From positions 124,001 to 188,000 of the forward strand of contig NZ_VZPJ01000005.1 in assembly GCF_008801605.1 (NCBI RefSeq): a DNA stretch of 64,000 nt. The letters run 5' to 3'. The position numbers were made by a program, and so were the translations under genes. This DNA comes from Pseudomonas brassicacearum subsp. brassicacearum. Its GTDB lineage: Bacteria > Pseudomonadota > Gammaproteobacteria > Pseudomonadales > Pseudomonadaceae. The notes under the pieces were generated by a model. The model was not told the origin of the DNA and made no database searches. It saw only the letters and a list, made by a program, of their open reading frames with translations. Shown here piece after piece: positions 20,243 to 31,464 of the stretch; the stretch's first letter is position 1; every line of letters begins with the position of its first letter.

Positions 20243-20274
20243 GGACAATTACCACGGAGTTCGGAATGGGGGCG

Positions 20275-20330
20275 AGTATGCAATTCCCGAGTATTTAAGT
20301 CAAGTATAAGACCTAGTACTTTACTCAGGT
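20275..20330 (-). promoter_or_regulatory. isc promoter with two IscR-like boxes
   Basis: On the minus strand TTGACT (20298-20303) and CATACT (20275-20280) are 17 bp apart and form a good sigma-70 promoter. Across it lies a sequence beginning ATACTTGACT (20283-20307) that fits the left half of the type 1 IscR box. Immediately upstream is an imperfect inverted repeat ACCTGAGTA...TACTAGGT (20311-20330), a second box candidate. Box positions are judged by eye from the published consensus. Confidence 0.65.
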
Positions 20331-20398
20331 TTACCCGCGAAAGAGCGCGCGCATCATAGCAAAGGCTGGCCGGCGGCGACCAGTGATACCGCGTTATC

Positions 20399-20500
20399 GT
20401 TTATCGCGAGCAAGCTCGCTCCCACATGGGATCTGCGGCGTACACGAATTGTGCATCCACCAAAGCCCCCCTGTGGGAGCGAGCTTGCTCGCGATGAGGC
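20399..20500. repeat. REP inverted pair (BIME)
   Basis: Two facing REP palindromes (about 20402-20427 and 20470-20497) separated by ~40 bp, between iscR and the cysE stop codon. With no other structure in 20331-20510, this pair probably serves as the 3' end of the cysE transcript. Confidence 0.9.
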
Positions 20501-20510
20501 CAGTAGGGTT

Positions 20511-21287
20511 TCAGCTGGCCTGGGTCTCATCCTTGTCCTTCACACACGCAAAATCTTCCTCGCGCAGTTCAGGCAGGTCCTTGGCACAGTAATTACTGCC
20601 CAGGTCCTTCAGGGCGCCGCACATCCCCTCCAGGCGCCCATCGACGGCCTGCAGGTGATCGAGCAACTGGTTGATGGCGCGGGCGACCGGGTCGGGCATG
20701 TCTTCGCCGACACCGTAGGCGTCGAAACCGATCTTCTCGGCCATGGCCTTGCGGCGGGCGTCCTGCTCGTCATCGGACTTGACGATGATCCGCCCAGGGA
20801 TGCCCACCACGGTCGCGCCAGGCGGCACGGCCTTGGTAACCACGGCATTGGAGCCGACTTTCGCCCCCGCCCCAACCGTGAACGGCCCGAGCACCTTGGC
20901 GCCGGCGCCCACTACCACGCCGTCTTCCAGGGTCGGGTGGCGTTTGCCTTTGTTCCAGCTGGTGCCGCCGAGGGTCACGCCCTGGTACAGGGTCACGTCA
21001 TCGCCGATCTCGGCGGTTTCGCCGATGACGATGCCCATGCCGTGGTCGATGAAGAACCGGCGACCGACCTTGGCGCCCGGGTGGATCTCGATCCCGGTCA
21101 GCCAGCGCCCGAAGTTCGAGACCAGCCGCGCCAGCCACTTCCAGCCCATGTTCCACAAGGCGCCGGACAGGCGGTGGATCCAGATCGCGTGCATCCCCGG
21201 GTAGCAGGTCAGCACTTCAAAGGCATTGCGCGCCGCCGGGTCACGATGGAAAACACTTTGGATATCTTCACGCAAACGTTCGAACAT
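20511..21287 (-). CDS. cysE: serine O-acetyltransferase
   Basis: A 258-aa enzyme with an N-terminal helical domain ([20 protein letters not shown]) and a C-terminal left-handed beta-helix of hexapeptide repeats ([22 protein letters not shown]). It makes O-acetylserine for cysteine synthesis. It lies next to the isc operon, which consumes cysteine sulfur, and starts 1 bp after the trmJ stop. Confidence 0.96.
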   Translation of the reverse strand: MFERLREDIQSVFHRDPAARNAFEVLTCYPGMHAIWIHRLSGALWNMGWKWLARLVSNFGRWLTGIEIHPGAKVGRRFFIDHGMGIVIGETAEIGDDVTLYQGVTLGGTSWNKGKRHPTLEDGVVVGAGAKVLGPFTVGAGAKVGSNAVVTKAVPPGATVVGIPGRIIVKSDDEQDARRKAMAEKIGFDAYGVGEDMPDPVARAINQLLDHLQAVDGRLEGMCGALKDLGSNYCAKDLPELREEDFACVKDKDETQAS

Positions 21288-21288
21288 T

Positions 21289-22059
21289 TTATTTCTTCCG
21301 CTTAATCAGCTCGCCACGGGCCGCTTTCTGGGTTTCCGTGAGGATGCCGCGCAATATATTCATCTCCGCCCGGCTGACCGAGCTTCGTCCGTACAACCGA
21401 CGCAGGCGCGCCATCAAGTGTCGCGGCTTTTCCGGGTCGAGGAACTCGATGTCCACCAGGGTCTGTTCCAGGTGTTCATAGAACCGTTCCAGTTCGTCCA
21501 TGGTCGCCAGTGTCTCACTGCGCGGCGACGTGACCTCGGTTTTTTCGATTTTGCTGGGCTTGCCTTCAGCTGCCAGCCAAGCCATGCGCACTTCATAGCT
21601 CAACACCTGCACCGCCGCCCCCAGGTTCAAGGAACTGAACTCGGGGTCGGAAGGGATATGCACGTGAAAGTGACATCGCTGCAGCTCGTCGTTGGTCAGG
21701 CCGGAGTCTTCACGGCCGAACACCAGGGCAATCTCAAAGCCTTGCGCGGCTTCCTCGACCACTTTGGTGCCGCATTCGCGGGGGTCGAGCAGTGGCCAGG
21801 GGATACGCCGGTCGCGGGCGCTGGTGCCGAGCACCAGGTTGCATCCCACCAGGGCGTCTTCCAGAGTAGCGACGACCTGCGCGTTGGCGAGGATGTCACC
21901 GGCGCCAGAGGCCCGGGCGTCAGCTTCGTGATGGGGAAACAAGCGCGGTTCGACCAGCACCAGGCGCGACAGGCCCATGTTCTTCATGGCCCGCGCAGCT
22001 CCGCCGATGTTACCCGGATGGCTGGTATTGACCAGGACGACACGAATGTTCTGCAACAA
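21289..22059 (-). CDS. trmJ: tRNA (cytidine/uridine-2'-O-)-methyltransferase TrmJ
   Basis: A SPOUT-family methyltransferase that 2'-O-methylates position 32 of tRNAs. Motifs include [36 protein letters not shown] and [15 protein letters not shown], which form the knotted SAM site. The likely start is a TTG codon giving (M)LQNIRVV, the conserved N-terminus; the frame also has a TTG 11 codons upstream. Divergent from suhB with about 145 bp between them. Confidence 0.93.
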   Translation of the reverse strand: MLQNIRVVLVNTSHPGNIGGAARAMKNMGLSRLVLVEPRLFPHHEADARASGAGDILANAQVVATLEDALVGCNLVLGTSARDRRIPWPLLDPRECGTKVVEEAAQGFEIALVFGREDSGLTNDELQRCHFHVHIPSDPEFSSLNLGAAVQVLSYEVRMAWLAAEGKPSKIEKTEVTSPRSETLATMDELERFYEHLEQTLVDIEFLDPEKPRHLMARLRRLYGRSSVSRAEMNILRGILTETQKAARGELIKRKK

Positions 22060-22203
22060 GGGAGGCGCTCTCGAACACGATAAAGGGAGCAAATCTTACA
22101 TAAGCACCTACCGTTAAGCTATGAAAGCGAACACCAACCTTCTCCTGAGAAAACTTTCTGATAGAATGCGCGGCTTTCTTTAACAACCTTAGGTGACACA
22201 TCC

Positions 22204-23022
22204 ATGCAGCCCATGCTGAATATCGCGCTGCGCGCCGCCCGCAGCGCCAGTGAACTGATCTTCCGCTCCATCGAGCGCCTGGATACCATCAAGGTCGATG
22301 AAAAAGACGCCAAGGACTACGTGTCCGAGGTTGATCGCGCCGCCGAGCAAAAGATCGTCGACGCCCTGCGCAAGGCTTACCCGAACCACTCCATCCTCGG
22401 TGAAGAGACCGGCATGCACGCCGGTACTGGCATCGAAGGCGAAGAGTACCTGTGGATCATCGATCCGCTGGACGGCACCACCAACTTCCTGCGCGGCATT
22501 CCTCACTTCGCTGTCAGCATCGCCTGCAAATACCGTGGCCGCCTGGAACACGCCGTCGTGCTGGACCCGGTTCGCCAGGAAGAATTCACCGCCAGCCGTG
22601 GCCGTGGCGCCCAACTGAACGGCCGTCGCCTGCGCGTCAGCGGCCGCACCAGCCTGGACGGCGCCCTGCTGGGTACCGGCTTCCCGTTCCGCGATGACCA
22701 GATGGACAACCTGGACAACTACCTGGGCATGTTCCGCGCCCTGGTCGGCCAGACCGCCGGCATCCGCCGCGCCGGCGCTGCGAGCCTGGACCTGGCTTAT
22801 GTGGCCGCTGGCCGTTTCGATGCGTTCTGGGAATCGGGCCTGTCCGAATGGGACATGGCTGCTGGCGCCCTGCTGATCCAGGAAGCCGGTGGTTTGGTGA
22901 GCGACTTCACCGGCGGCCACGACTTCCTTGAAAAAGGCCACATCGTTGCCGGCAACACCAAATGCTTCAAGGCTGTGCTCACCGCCATCCAGCCGCACCT
23001 GCCGGCTTCGCTGAAGCGCTAA
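22204..23022 (+). CDS. suhB: inositol-1-monophosphatase SuhB
   Basis: A 272-aa Mg-dependent phosphatase with the family metal-binding motifs GEETG, DPLDGTTNFLRGIPHF and EWDMAAGALLI. SuhB hydrolyses inositol phosphates. In gammaproteobacteria it also joins the rRNA antitermination complex, and in Pseudomonas it affects virulence gene expression. A TAGAAT -10-like box lies at 22162-22167, 37 bp before the start. A terminator follows the gene directly. Confidence 0.96.
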   Translation: MQPMLNIALRAARSASELIFRSIERLDTIKVDEKDAKDYVSEVDRAAEQKIVDALRKAYPNHSILGEETGMHAGTGIEGEEYLWIIDPLDGTTNFLRGIPHFAVSIACKYRGRLEHAVVLDPVRQEEFTASRGRGAQLNGRRLRVSGRTSLDGALLGTGFPFRDDQMDNLDNYLGMFRALVGQTAGIRRAGAASLDLAYVAAGRFDAFWESGLSEWDMAAGALLIQEAGGLVSDFTGGHDFLEKGHIVAGNTKCFKAVLTAIQPHLPASLKR

Positions 23023-23034
23023 GCAACCGGCTAC

Positions 23035-23063
23035 AAAAAAGCACCCTTCGGGGTGCTTTTTTT
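23035..23063 (+). terminator. suhB terminator
   Basis: GCACCC-TTCG-GGGTGC hairpin (23041-23056) with a T run after it and an A run before it, so it may work in both directions. Confidence 0.9.
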
Positions 23064-23081
23064 ATGCCTGCCTCATACGCC

Positions 23082-23196
23082 GATCGTTCCTCACGCTCCG
23101 CGTGGGAATGCCGCCAGGGACGCTCCGCGTTCCGCTTCTGGAAGGTGACGCAGAGCGTCACGGGATGCATGCCCACGCAGAGCGTGGGAACGATCG
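23082..23196. repeat. ~115-bp palindromic element, full copy
   Basis: Begins GATCGTTCC and ends GGAACGATC, with internal inverted arms (GACGCAGAGCGTC, CACGCAGAGCGTG). Related copies occur at 49392-49505 (full), 49526-49612 (internally deleted) and 30411-30460 (left part). No coding capacity. Confidence 0.85.
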
Positions 23197-23231
23197 GTTA
23201 CAACATCAGACATCCACGCAAGCTTAACCAC

Positions 23232-23264
23232 CGCTATCGCGAGCAAGCTCGCTCCCACAGGGGG
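23232..23264. repeat. single REP
   Basis: One REP palindrome (ATCGCGAGCAAGCTCGC followed by TCCCACAGG) between the longer palindromic element and the next terminator. Confidence 0.85.
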
Positions 23265-23291
23265 TTTGAGGTGGAGTAGTAAATGCGGGCG

Positions 23292-23319
23292 AAAAAAAAA
23301 GCACCCCGAAGGGTGCTTC
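23292..23319 (-). terminator. terminator after glycine-zipper gene
   Basis: Minus-strand hairpin GCACCC-TTC-GGGGTGC followed by nine T residues, 17 bp beyond the stop of the minus-strand gene at 23336. Confidence 0.88.
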
Positions 23320-23335
23320 TTTCATAGCGGTTGGA

Positions 23336-23884
23336 TCACTGAGCCGGTTCGTTCTGGCCCAGGATCAGTTGGCCTTCCTTGTTCACCGGGATCTGGTTGC
23401 CCGGGTCGCGGTCCATGCGGACTTTGCCTTCTTTGCCGTCGAGCATGTAGCGAACGTCGTAGCCTACAACCTTGTCGCTGATGTCATTGACCGTGTTGCA
23501 GCGAGTCTGGGTGGTGGTGTAGGTGTCGCGCTCCTGCATGCCTTCCTGAATCTTGTTACCGGCATAACCACCACCGGCCGCACCCGCCACGGTTGCGATC
23601 TTCTTACCGGTGCCGCCGCCGATCTGGTTGCCCAGCAGGCCACCGGCTACGGCGCCCAATACGGTACCGGCGATCTGGTGCTGATCCTGGACTGGCTTCT
23701 GCCGAGTCACGGTGACGTCCTTGCACACTTCACGCGGGGTCTTGATTTGGGTCTTGACCGGCTCCACGGCCAATACTTGCGCATACTCAGGGCCACTTTT
23801 TACCAAGCTGTAGGTGGCGACCGCACCACCGGCTGTTACACCGACAGCACCCAATACCGCACCAACCAGCATCGATTTGTTCAC
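23336..23884 (-). CDS. glycine-zipper 2TM-domain envelope protein
   Basis: A 182-aa protein with an N-terminal hydrophobic segment (MLVGAVLGAVGVTAGGAVAT) and a central glycine-zipper (AGTVLGAVAGGLLGNQIGGG then ATVAGAAGGGYAGN). This is the 2TM/SlyB-like pattern. Such proteins insert in the outer or inner membrane; their exact role here is unknown. The C-terminal half has DVRYMLDGKEGKVRMDRDPG, common in this family. Monocistronic, flanked by terminators. Confidence 0.85.
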   Translation of the reverse strand: MNKSMLVGAVLGAVGVTAGGAVATYSLVKSGPEYAQVLAVEPVKTQIKTPREVCKDVTVTRQKPVQDQHQIAGTVLGAVAGGLLGNQIGGGTGKKIATVAGAAGGGYAGNKIQEGMQERDTYTTTQTRCNTVNDISDKVVGYDVRYMLDGKEGKVRMDRDPGNQIPVNKEGQLILGQNEPAQ

Positions 23885-23942
23885 TTGAACCTCCTGACCA
23901 TCACAAGCGGATTAATCCGCGCTTCTCCCAGCCTTGGAGCAC

Positions 23943-23975
23943 AAAAAAAGGCGCGAGTTCAACTCGCGCCTTTTC
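23943..23975 (-). terminator. terminator after secF
   Basis: GGCGCGAGTT/AACTCGCGCC hairpin (23950-23970) with a T run on either strand. It ends the yajC-secD-secF transcript and may also work in the opposite direction. Confidence 0.9.
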
Positions 23976-24001
23976 AGTGGTGACGGATGGAAACCGGAGC
24001 C

Positions 24002-24916
24002 TTACGGGCGGTCGTCCACTTCCGTTTCAGCAGCAGCCGGAGGAATCAGATCCTCGGTGCTCAGGTTCAGCCAGATCAGCACCACGTTGGCGATGTAGAT
24101 CGACGAGTAAGTACCCGCCAACACGCCGATGAACAGCGCGATGGAGAAACCGAACAAATTGTCGCCACCAAAGAACAACAGCGCAGCAATCGCCAGCAAG
24201 GTGGAGATCGACGTCGCCATGGTCCGCAGCAGGGTCTGGGTGGTCGAGATGTTGATGTTCTCGATCAGCGAGGCCTTGCGCAGCACGCGGAAGTTCTCAC
24301 GTACCCGGTCGAACACCACGATGGTGTCGTTGAGCGAGTAACCGATGATCGCCAGCACCGCCGCCAGCACCGTCAGGTCGAAGGTGATCTGGAAGAACGA
24401 CAGGATGCCCACGGTCACGATCACGTCGTGGATCAGCGAGACAATCGCGCCTACCGCGAACTTCCACTGAAAGCGGAAGGCCAGGTAGAGCAGGATGCCG
24501 CCCAGGGCCATGAGCATGCCGAGGCCGCCCTGGTCGCGCAGCTCTTCACCCACTTGCGGGCCAACGAACTCGACGCGCTTGACCTGGGCCGGGTTGTCAC
24601 CGCCGGCCTTCTGCAAGGCTTCAGCCACCTGGTGACCCAACTGCGGGTCTGCACCCGGCATACGCACCAGCAGGTCGGTGGTCGCACCAAAGCTCTGCAC
24701 GATGGCATCGCTGTAGCCCGAGGTCACCAACTGCTCACGCACCTTGGTGACGTCGGCCGGACGCTCGTAGGTCAGCTCGATGAGCGTACCGCCGGTGAAG
24801 TCCAGGCCGTAGTTCAGGCCCTTGTGGAACCAGCTGAACAACGCCAGTACGGTAAGGAACAATGTGACGCCGAACGCAACGTTGCGAACGCCCATGAAGT
24901 TGATTGTACGTAACAT
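24002..24916 (-). CDS. secF: protein translocase subunit SecF
   Basis: A 304-aa inner-membrane protein with six membrane helices. The family signatures are LDFTGGTLIELTY in the periplasmic P1 region and YSLNDTIVVFDRVRENF in TM4. With SecD it uses the proton gradient to pull exported proteins into the periplasm. It lies 9 bp after secD. Confidence 0.97.
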   Translation of the reverse strand: MLRTINFMGVRNVAFGVTLFLTVLALFSWFHKGLNYGLDFTGGTLIELTYERPADVTKVREQLVTSGYSDAIVQSFGATTDLLVRMPGADPQLGHQVAEALQKAGGDNPAQVKRVEFVGPQVGEELRDQGGLGMLMALGGILLYLAFRFQWKFAVGAIVSLIHDVIVTVGILSFFQITFDLTVLAAVLAIIGYSLNDTIVVFDRVRENFRVLRKASLIENINISTTQTLLRTMATSISTLLAIAALLFFGGDNLFGFSIALFIGVLAGTYSSIYIANVVLIWLNLSTEDLIPPAAAETEVDDRP

Positions 24917-24925
24917 GGCAGCCCC

Positions 24926-26794
24926 TTAAATCCACAACTTCTTGAAGTCACGACCGCCAAAGATCAGGTTGACCATTGCGCGGGTCACCATGATGGCTGT
25001 GAACATCGAGGTAAAGATCCCGAGGGACATGGTCACTGCGAAGCCCTTGACCGGGCCGGTGCCCATGGCGAAGAGAATCCCGCCGACCAGCAACGTGGTC
25101 AGGTTGGCGTCGAGAATCGCGGTGAATGCCCGGCCGAAGCCTTCGTTGATTGCCCGTTGAATTGTCATGCCCGCGGCGATCTCTTCACGTATCCGCGAGA
25201 AGATCAGCACGTTGGCGTCCACCGCCATACCCATGGTCAACACGATACCGGCGATACCCGGCAGGGTCAGCGTGGCACCCAGCAGCGACATCAAGGCCAG
25301 CAGCATCACCATGTTCACCGCCAGCGCGACGGTGGCGATGATGCCGAAGAAGCGGTAGATGGCGATGATGAACAGCGACACGAACAGCATGCCCCACAGC
25401 GAAGCATCGATACCCTTGGTGATGTTGTCGGCACCCAGGCTCGGGCCAATGGTGCGCTCTTCAGCGAAGTACATTGGCGCGGCCAGACCACCGGCACGCA
25501 GCAGCAGGGCCAGTTCCGAGGATTCACCCTGGCCGTTCAGGCCGGTGATGCGGAACTGGCTGCCCAGTGGCGACTGGATGGTCGCCAGGCTGATGATCTT
25601 CTTCTCTTCCTTGAAGGTCTGCACCGCGACGTCTTTCTCGACGCCGTTGACCACTTGCTTGGTGTAAGTGGTGGTCGGCTTCTGCTCGATGAAGATCACC
25701 GCCATGCTGCGACCGACGTTGCTGCGCGTAGCGCGGCTCATCAGTTCGCCGCCATGGCCGTCGAGGCGAATGTTCACCTGTGGACGACCCTGCTCGTCGA
25801 AGCCCGCCTTGGCGTCAGTCACCTGGTCACCGGTGATGATCAGGCCACGCTCGATCTGCGCCGCCGGCCGATTGCCCTCACGGAACTCGAAGCTCTCGGA
25901 AGTCGCCTTGGAAGCACCCGGCTCAGCGGCCAGACGGAATTCCAGGTTGGCGGTCTTGCCGAGGATACGCTTGGCTTCGGCAGTGTCCTGCACGCCTGGC
26001 AGCTCAACCACGATGCGGTTGGCGCCCTGGCGCTGCACGATCGGCTCGGCCACACCCAGCTCGTTGACGCGGTTACGCACCGTGGTCAAGTTCTGCTTGA
26101 TGGAGTATTCGCGGATTTCCGCCAGCTTGGCCGGGGTCATCGCCAGACGCAGCACTGGCTGACCATTGAGGTCGGCCGGCACAACGTCGAAATCATTGAA
26201 GTTCTTGCGGATCAGGCTACGGGCCTGCTCGCGGGTATCGGTATCGCTGAAGCCCAACTGAATGGCACCGTCGAGTTGCGGCAGGCTGCGATAACGCACG
26301 CGCTCTTTACGCAGCAAGCTCTTGACGTCGCCTTCGTAGACTTTCAGTCGCGCATCGAGGGCTTTTTCCATGTCCACTTCCAGCAGGAAGTGCACACCGC
26401 CGGACAAGTCCAGACCCAGCTTCATCGGATGCGCGCCGAGCTTGCGCAGCCATTGCGGGGTGGTCTGGGCCAGGTTCAGGGCCACAACGTAATCGTCGCC
26501 CAACGCCTTGCGCACCACGTCCTTGGCTGGCAGTTGGTCTTCGGCCTTGGCCAGACGCAACAGGCCGCCCTTGCCGTTTTCGGCGATGGACGCAGCCTTG
26601 ACCTCGATATTGGACGCTTTGAGCGCAGCGCTCGCACGGTCCAGATCGGCCTGGGTGACCTGCAGCGCAGTGCTTGCGCCACTGACCTGAATGGCCGGGT
26701 CATCCGGGTATAGATTGGGAGCGGAATAAATCAGACCGACCGCCAGCACCGCCAGGATCAGTACATATTTCCACAGAGGGTATTTGTTCAGCAT
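24926..26794 (-). CDS. secD: protein translocase subunit SecD
   Basis: A 622-aa membrane protein with an N-terminal helix, a large periplasmic domain (about residues 30-440) and a C-terminal block of five helices. Signatures are GLDLSGGVHFLLEVDM and GMAVDANVLIFSRIREE. ATG at 26794 gives MLNKYPLWKY; a GTG one codon earlier is also possible. It partners SecF and YajC in the Sec holotranslocon. Confidence 0.97.
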   Translation of the reverse strand: MLNKYPLWKYVLILAVLAVGLIYSAPNLYPDDPAIQVSGASTALQVTQADLDRASAALKASNIEVKAASIAENGKGGLLRLAKAEDQLPAKDVVRKALGDDYVVALNLAQTTPQWLRKLGAHPMKLGLDLSGGVHFLLEVDMEKALDARLKVYEGDVKSLLRKERVRYRSLPQLDGAIQLGFSDTDTREQARSLIRKNFNDFDVVPADLNGQPVLRLAMTPAKLAEIREYSIKQNLTTVRNRVNELGVAEPIVQRQGANRIVVELPGVQDTAEAKRILGKTANLEFRLAAEPGASKATSESFEFREGNRPAAQIERGLIITGDQVTDAKAGFDEQGRPQVNIRLDGHGGELMSRATRSNVGRSMAVIFIEQKPTTTYTKQVVNGVEKDVAVQTFKEEKKIISLATIQSPLGSQFRITGLNGQGESSELALLLRAGGLAAPMYFAEERTIGPSLGADNITKGIDASLWGMLFVSLFIIAIYRFFGIIATVALAVNMVMLLALMSLLGATLTLPGIAGIVLTMGMAVDANVLIFSRIREEIAAGMTIQRAINEGFGRAFTAILDANLTTLLVGGILFAMGTGPVKGFAVTMSLGIFTSMFTAIMVTRAMVNLIFGGRDFKKLWI

Positions 26795-26857
26795 CACGCC
26801 GCCCGCTTATGACGCGGGGCGCCTTGCGCGCCCCGTCGATTGAATAGAAGTTGTTAC

Positions 26858-27196
26858 TTAGATCGCTTTCAGCGTGCCCTTTGGCAGCGTGGCCGCGATA
26901 GCGCCCTTCTGGAACTTCATTTCAACAGTGTCGGACACTTCCAGAACCACGAAGTCATCAGCCACTTTGGTGATCTTGCCAGCGATACCGCCGGTGGTGA
27001 CCACTTCATCGCCCTTCTGCAAGTTGCTCAGCAGGTTCTTCTGCTCTTTGGCGCGCTTGGCCTGTGGACGCCAGATCATCAGGTAGAAGATGACCAGGAA
27101 GCCGACCAGGAAAATCCACTCGAAACCGCCGCCCATAGGGCCGGCAGCAGCAGGTGCAGCCGCGTCAGCCATGGCATTAGAGATAAAAAAGCTCAT
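26858..27196 (-). CDS. yajC: preprotein translocase subunit YajC
   Basis: A 112-aa single-pass protein: a short Ala-rich N-terminus, a helix (GFEWIFLVGFLVIFYLMIW) and a small basic-to-acidic cytoplasmic domain (VVTTGGIAGKITKV). It associates with SecDF. It lies between tgt and secD in the usual order. Confidence 0.96.
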   Translation of the reverse strand: MSFFISNAMADAAAPAAAGPMGGGFEWIFLVGFLVIFYLMIWRPQAKRAKEQKNLLSNLQKGDEVVTTGGIAGKITKVADDFVVLEVSDTVEMKFQKGAIAATLPKGTLKAI

Positions 27197-27239
27197 TTAG
27201 CACTCCAGTTGCAAGTATTGAATCTAGGGATCGGAAAAC

Positions 27240-29419
<2,180 letters not shown>

Positions 29420-29527
29420 GATGGGGTTCGTCTAGCAGGGCCGGAAAGTCTAGCGGAAATATCAAAAATTCACCATGAAACGTGATTGACCAACGGTAGG
29501 CACCTCTCTATACTTCGCCGCCATTGA

Positions 29528-29612
29528 GCCCTGATGGCGGAATTGGTAGACGCGGCGGATTCAAAATCCGTTTTCGAAAGGAGTGGGAGTTCGAGTCTCC
29601 CTCGGGGCACCA
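29528..29612 (+). tRNA. tRNA-Leu (anticodon CAA)
   Basis: 85 nt including encoded CCA. The acceptor GCCCTGA pairs with TCGGGGC. The anticodon stem GCGGA/TCCGT encloses the loop TTCAAAA with anticodon CAA. There is a long variable arm and a T-loop of TTCGAGT. It reads UUG Leu codons. The DNA directly downstream changes to accessory character. Confidence 0.95.
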
Positions 29613-29621
29613 TCTTAAAGA

Positions 29622-29650
29622 AAGACCTTGAAATTCAAGGTCTTTTTTTT
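29622..29650 (+). terminator. tRNA-Leu terminator
   Basis: AGACCTTGAA/TTCAAGGTCT hairpin followed by eight T residues, 10 bp after the CCA end. Confidence 0.92.
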
Positions 29651-29702
29651 CGTCTGCAGGAAAGTGGTTTTTCGCGGCTAATGCAGAGCTCAGCCAATTC
29701 CC

Positions 29703-29985
29703 CACGCGCTTTTGTGGTGAGGAGATATATCCCCACTCCCCTTTGTGGTGAAGGAATCTATTCCCCCTTTGTGGCGAGGGGATTTATCCCCGCTGGGCCG
29801 CGAAGCGGTCCCCCATAGCCAACCCCATGGAAAGGAAGAACCTGGGAACAAGGAAGAACCCCGGTGGTAGAGAAGAACCTGTAGCAGGGAAAACCCTGTG
29901 GTAGGGGAAGACCTGTTATAGAGGAAAAACCTGTGGCGAGGGAGCTTGCTCCCGCTTGAGCGCGAAGCGCTCACAAAAAAGTCTC
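29703..29985. repeat. degenerate repeat block downstream of tRNA-Leu
   Basis: Three drifting copies of a 'TTTGTGGTGAGGGGATTTATCCCC' type palindromic unit start near 29711, 29741 and 29768. From about 29831 to 29945 a second, shorter motif (roughly GAAGAACCTGTGGTAGG, ~20 bp) repeats about six times with many changes. It ends in a REP-like hairpin (GAGGGAGCTTGCTCCCGC). No gene is seen between the tRNA terminator and 30072. Confidence 0.65.
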
Positions 29986-30071
29986 CACCCTCACCAATAC
30001 CCCGAGCAGCCAAATCCAAGACATTAACCATCACCCCACCCTCCTCACCCAGTCACAAAGGACTTCACCCC

Positions 30072-30401
30072 ATGGAATTGCTGCTGGAAACGGTCGCTCT
30101 TTACTCCCTCAAGCTGGCTTATGAGACAGAAGGCCACAGCCCAATTCTGCGGGATGATCCGTTGATGGGCAGTTGCGACCGTGAGGTTTTTGAGTTGCTG
30201 ATACGGCGGGGCGATGTGGCTGGGATTCAGGGCGAAATCAGTCGATGCCTGGATTTAGCGTTGGGAGCGATTGGCGGGATGGATACGGTGCTGGGCCGAG
30301 AGCTGCATCGTTTAGCTGCGGATTTCAGCGCTGTGCAGAAGATGGACGACCTTCACGCTCCGCTCATCGCGCTTAACGGTTATGTGAAAGATATTCTATA
30401 A
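30072..30401 (+). CDS. hypothetical protein, 109 aa
   Basis: An open frame with AAAGGA upstream of ATG. The product is soluble, leucine-rich and acidic, probably all-helical, without signal or membrane segment. I do not recognise the family. It is the first of a series of small orphan genes after the tRNA, several of which resemble immunity proteins, but nothing in this sequence proves that role. Confidence 0.55.
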   Translation: MELLLETVALYSLKLAYETEGHSPILRDDPLMGSCDREVFELLIRRGDVAGIQGEISRCLDLALGAIGGMDTVLGRELHRLAADFSAVQKMDDLHAPLIALNGYVKDIL

Positions 30402-30410
30402 ACAGCAGCG

Positions 30411-30460
30411 CTCGTTCCCACGCTCCGCGTGGTAACGCATCCCGCGACGCTCCGCGTTGC
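30411..30460. repeat. partial copy of the ~115-bp palindromic element
   Basis: Matches the left half of the element at 23082-23196 (CGTTCCCACGCTCCGCGTGG then GACGCTCCGCGTT). Confidence 0.7.
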
Positions 30461-30499
30461 AGACTTAACAGGCAAAACACACGCCTACGCAGGCAATCC

Positions 30500-30904
30500 A
30501 TGGACGACATCATCGCAGCGATGGGCAGTTGGCTAACCGAAACCCATGAAGCGAAACGGCGGATGGTGAGCAATCTGGAAATGCTCTTCTGGATCGCCGT
30601 CGCGATTGTCGGCGCGCTCGCCGCGAAGGATTACGCCACGAAGCGTAAGGCGCTGATGGTGCGAACGGAGCAAGCCTTGCCGGAGAAGGATCTCGTCGCT
30701 ACATCGTTTAGTGACGAAGAGGGTCGTGCGGTTAAATATGTTGGCACCCTGCGGCGGGTTGAGGGCGGATATACCGTTAGCCTGATTCGAGAGGCTGACG
30801 GGGAACGCACCGAGTCGTGTAGCGAGGTGATGCCGTCGTTGGAGAAGGTTGAGGTTTATCTTACAAGTTGTACTTCGTTTGTTTTGTCGGATTTCAAAAG
30901 CTGA
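30500..30904 (+). CDS. hypothetical membrane-anchored protein, 134 aa
   Basis: The N-terminal ~25 residues are amphipathic, followed by one membrane helix (about 27-43, MLFWIAVAIVGALAA). A mainly beta cytosolic or periplasmic domain follows with two cysteines near the end. No family recognised. The start ATG (MDDIIAAMGS) has a weak ribosome binding site. Confidence 0.5.
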   Translation: MDDIIAAMGSWLTETHEAKRRMVSNLEMLFWIAVAIVGALAAKDYATKRKALMVRTEQALPEKDLVATSFSDEEGRAVKYVGTLRRVEGGYTVSLIREADGERTESCSEVMPSLEKVEVYLTSCTSFVLSDFKS

Positions 30905-31050
30905 AGTGGCTGTTAACGTCAGCCATGACGGGCCCGCTCGCACAGAAACAGACGCCTAAAAGAAGTGGACAGAACAGCTCGACCAATGAAAACAATCCGC
31001 CCCAATTCAGTTCTGATCGCTAACCGTTAAACGCTATTGAGGTTTGGACG

Positions 31051-31338
31051 ATGACCCGCCCACAGCTTGTGCAGATTGACCTAAGCGGAGTGATGAGTAC
31101 CGACGAATTCCATTCCACCCTGAGCGATGCGCTCAGATTCCCCGGCTGGTACGGCCGTAACTGGGATGCCTTCTGGGACGCAATTACAGGATTGGTGGAA
31201 ATGCCCGTGCAACTGAAAATTTCCGGGTGGGATGCTTTGTGCAAACGCTTGCCTAAAGATGCTGAGCTCATGCAAAAGTGCCTTGATGACCTGAGCCTTG
31301 AGTATCCATCGCTCGCGCCAAATGTGGAGTTCGACTGA
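31051..31338 (+). CDS. barstar-family protein (barnase inhibitor type)
   Basis: This 95-aa protein has the barstar fold signature: an N-terminal beta strand (LVQIDLSGV), then FPGWYGRNWDAFWDAITGLVEMP, then a strand and LPKDAELM. In the family, the helix with the Tyr-Gly-x-Asn-Trp-Asp pattern plugs the active site of a barnase-like RNase. No barnase or other RNase gene adjoins it, so it is an orphan immunity gene here or protects against a toxin from elsewhere. Start ATG with TTGAGG upstream. Confidence 0.88.
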   Translation: MTRPQLVQIDLSGVMSTDEFHSTLSDALRFPGWYGRNWDAFWDAITGLVEMPVQLKISGWDALCKRLPKDAELMQKCLDDLSLEYPSLAPNVEFD

Positions 31339-31464
31339 ACGCGAGAACGCGGCGACGGCTAGCGGTGCGACACTCAAGGTCATCGACCCACTATCCGAGG
31401 CCTCGTAACATCCCGTCGCACCACCCAAACCATGAAAACGGTTGAAGAGCTGCCAAGGACACAC

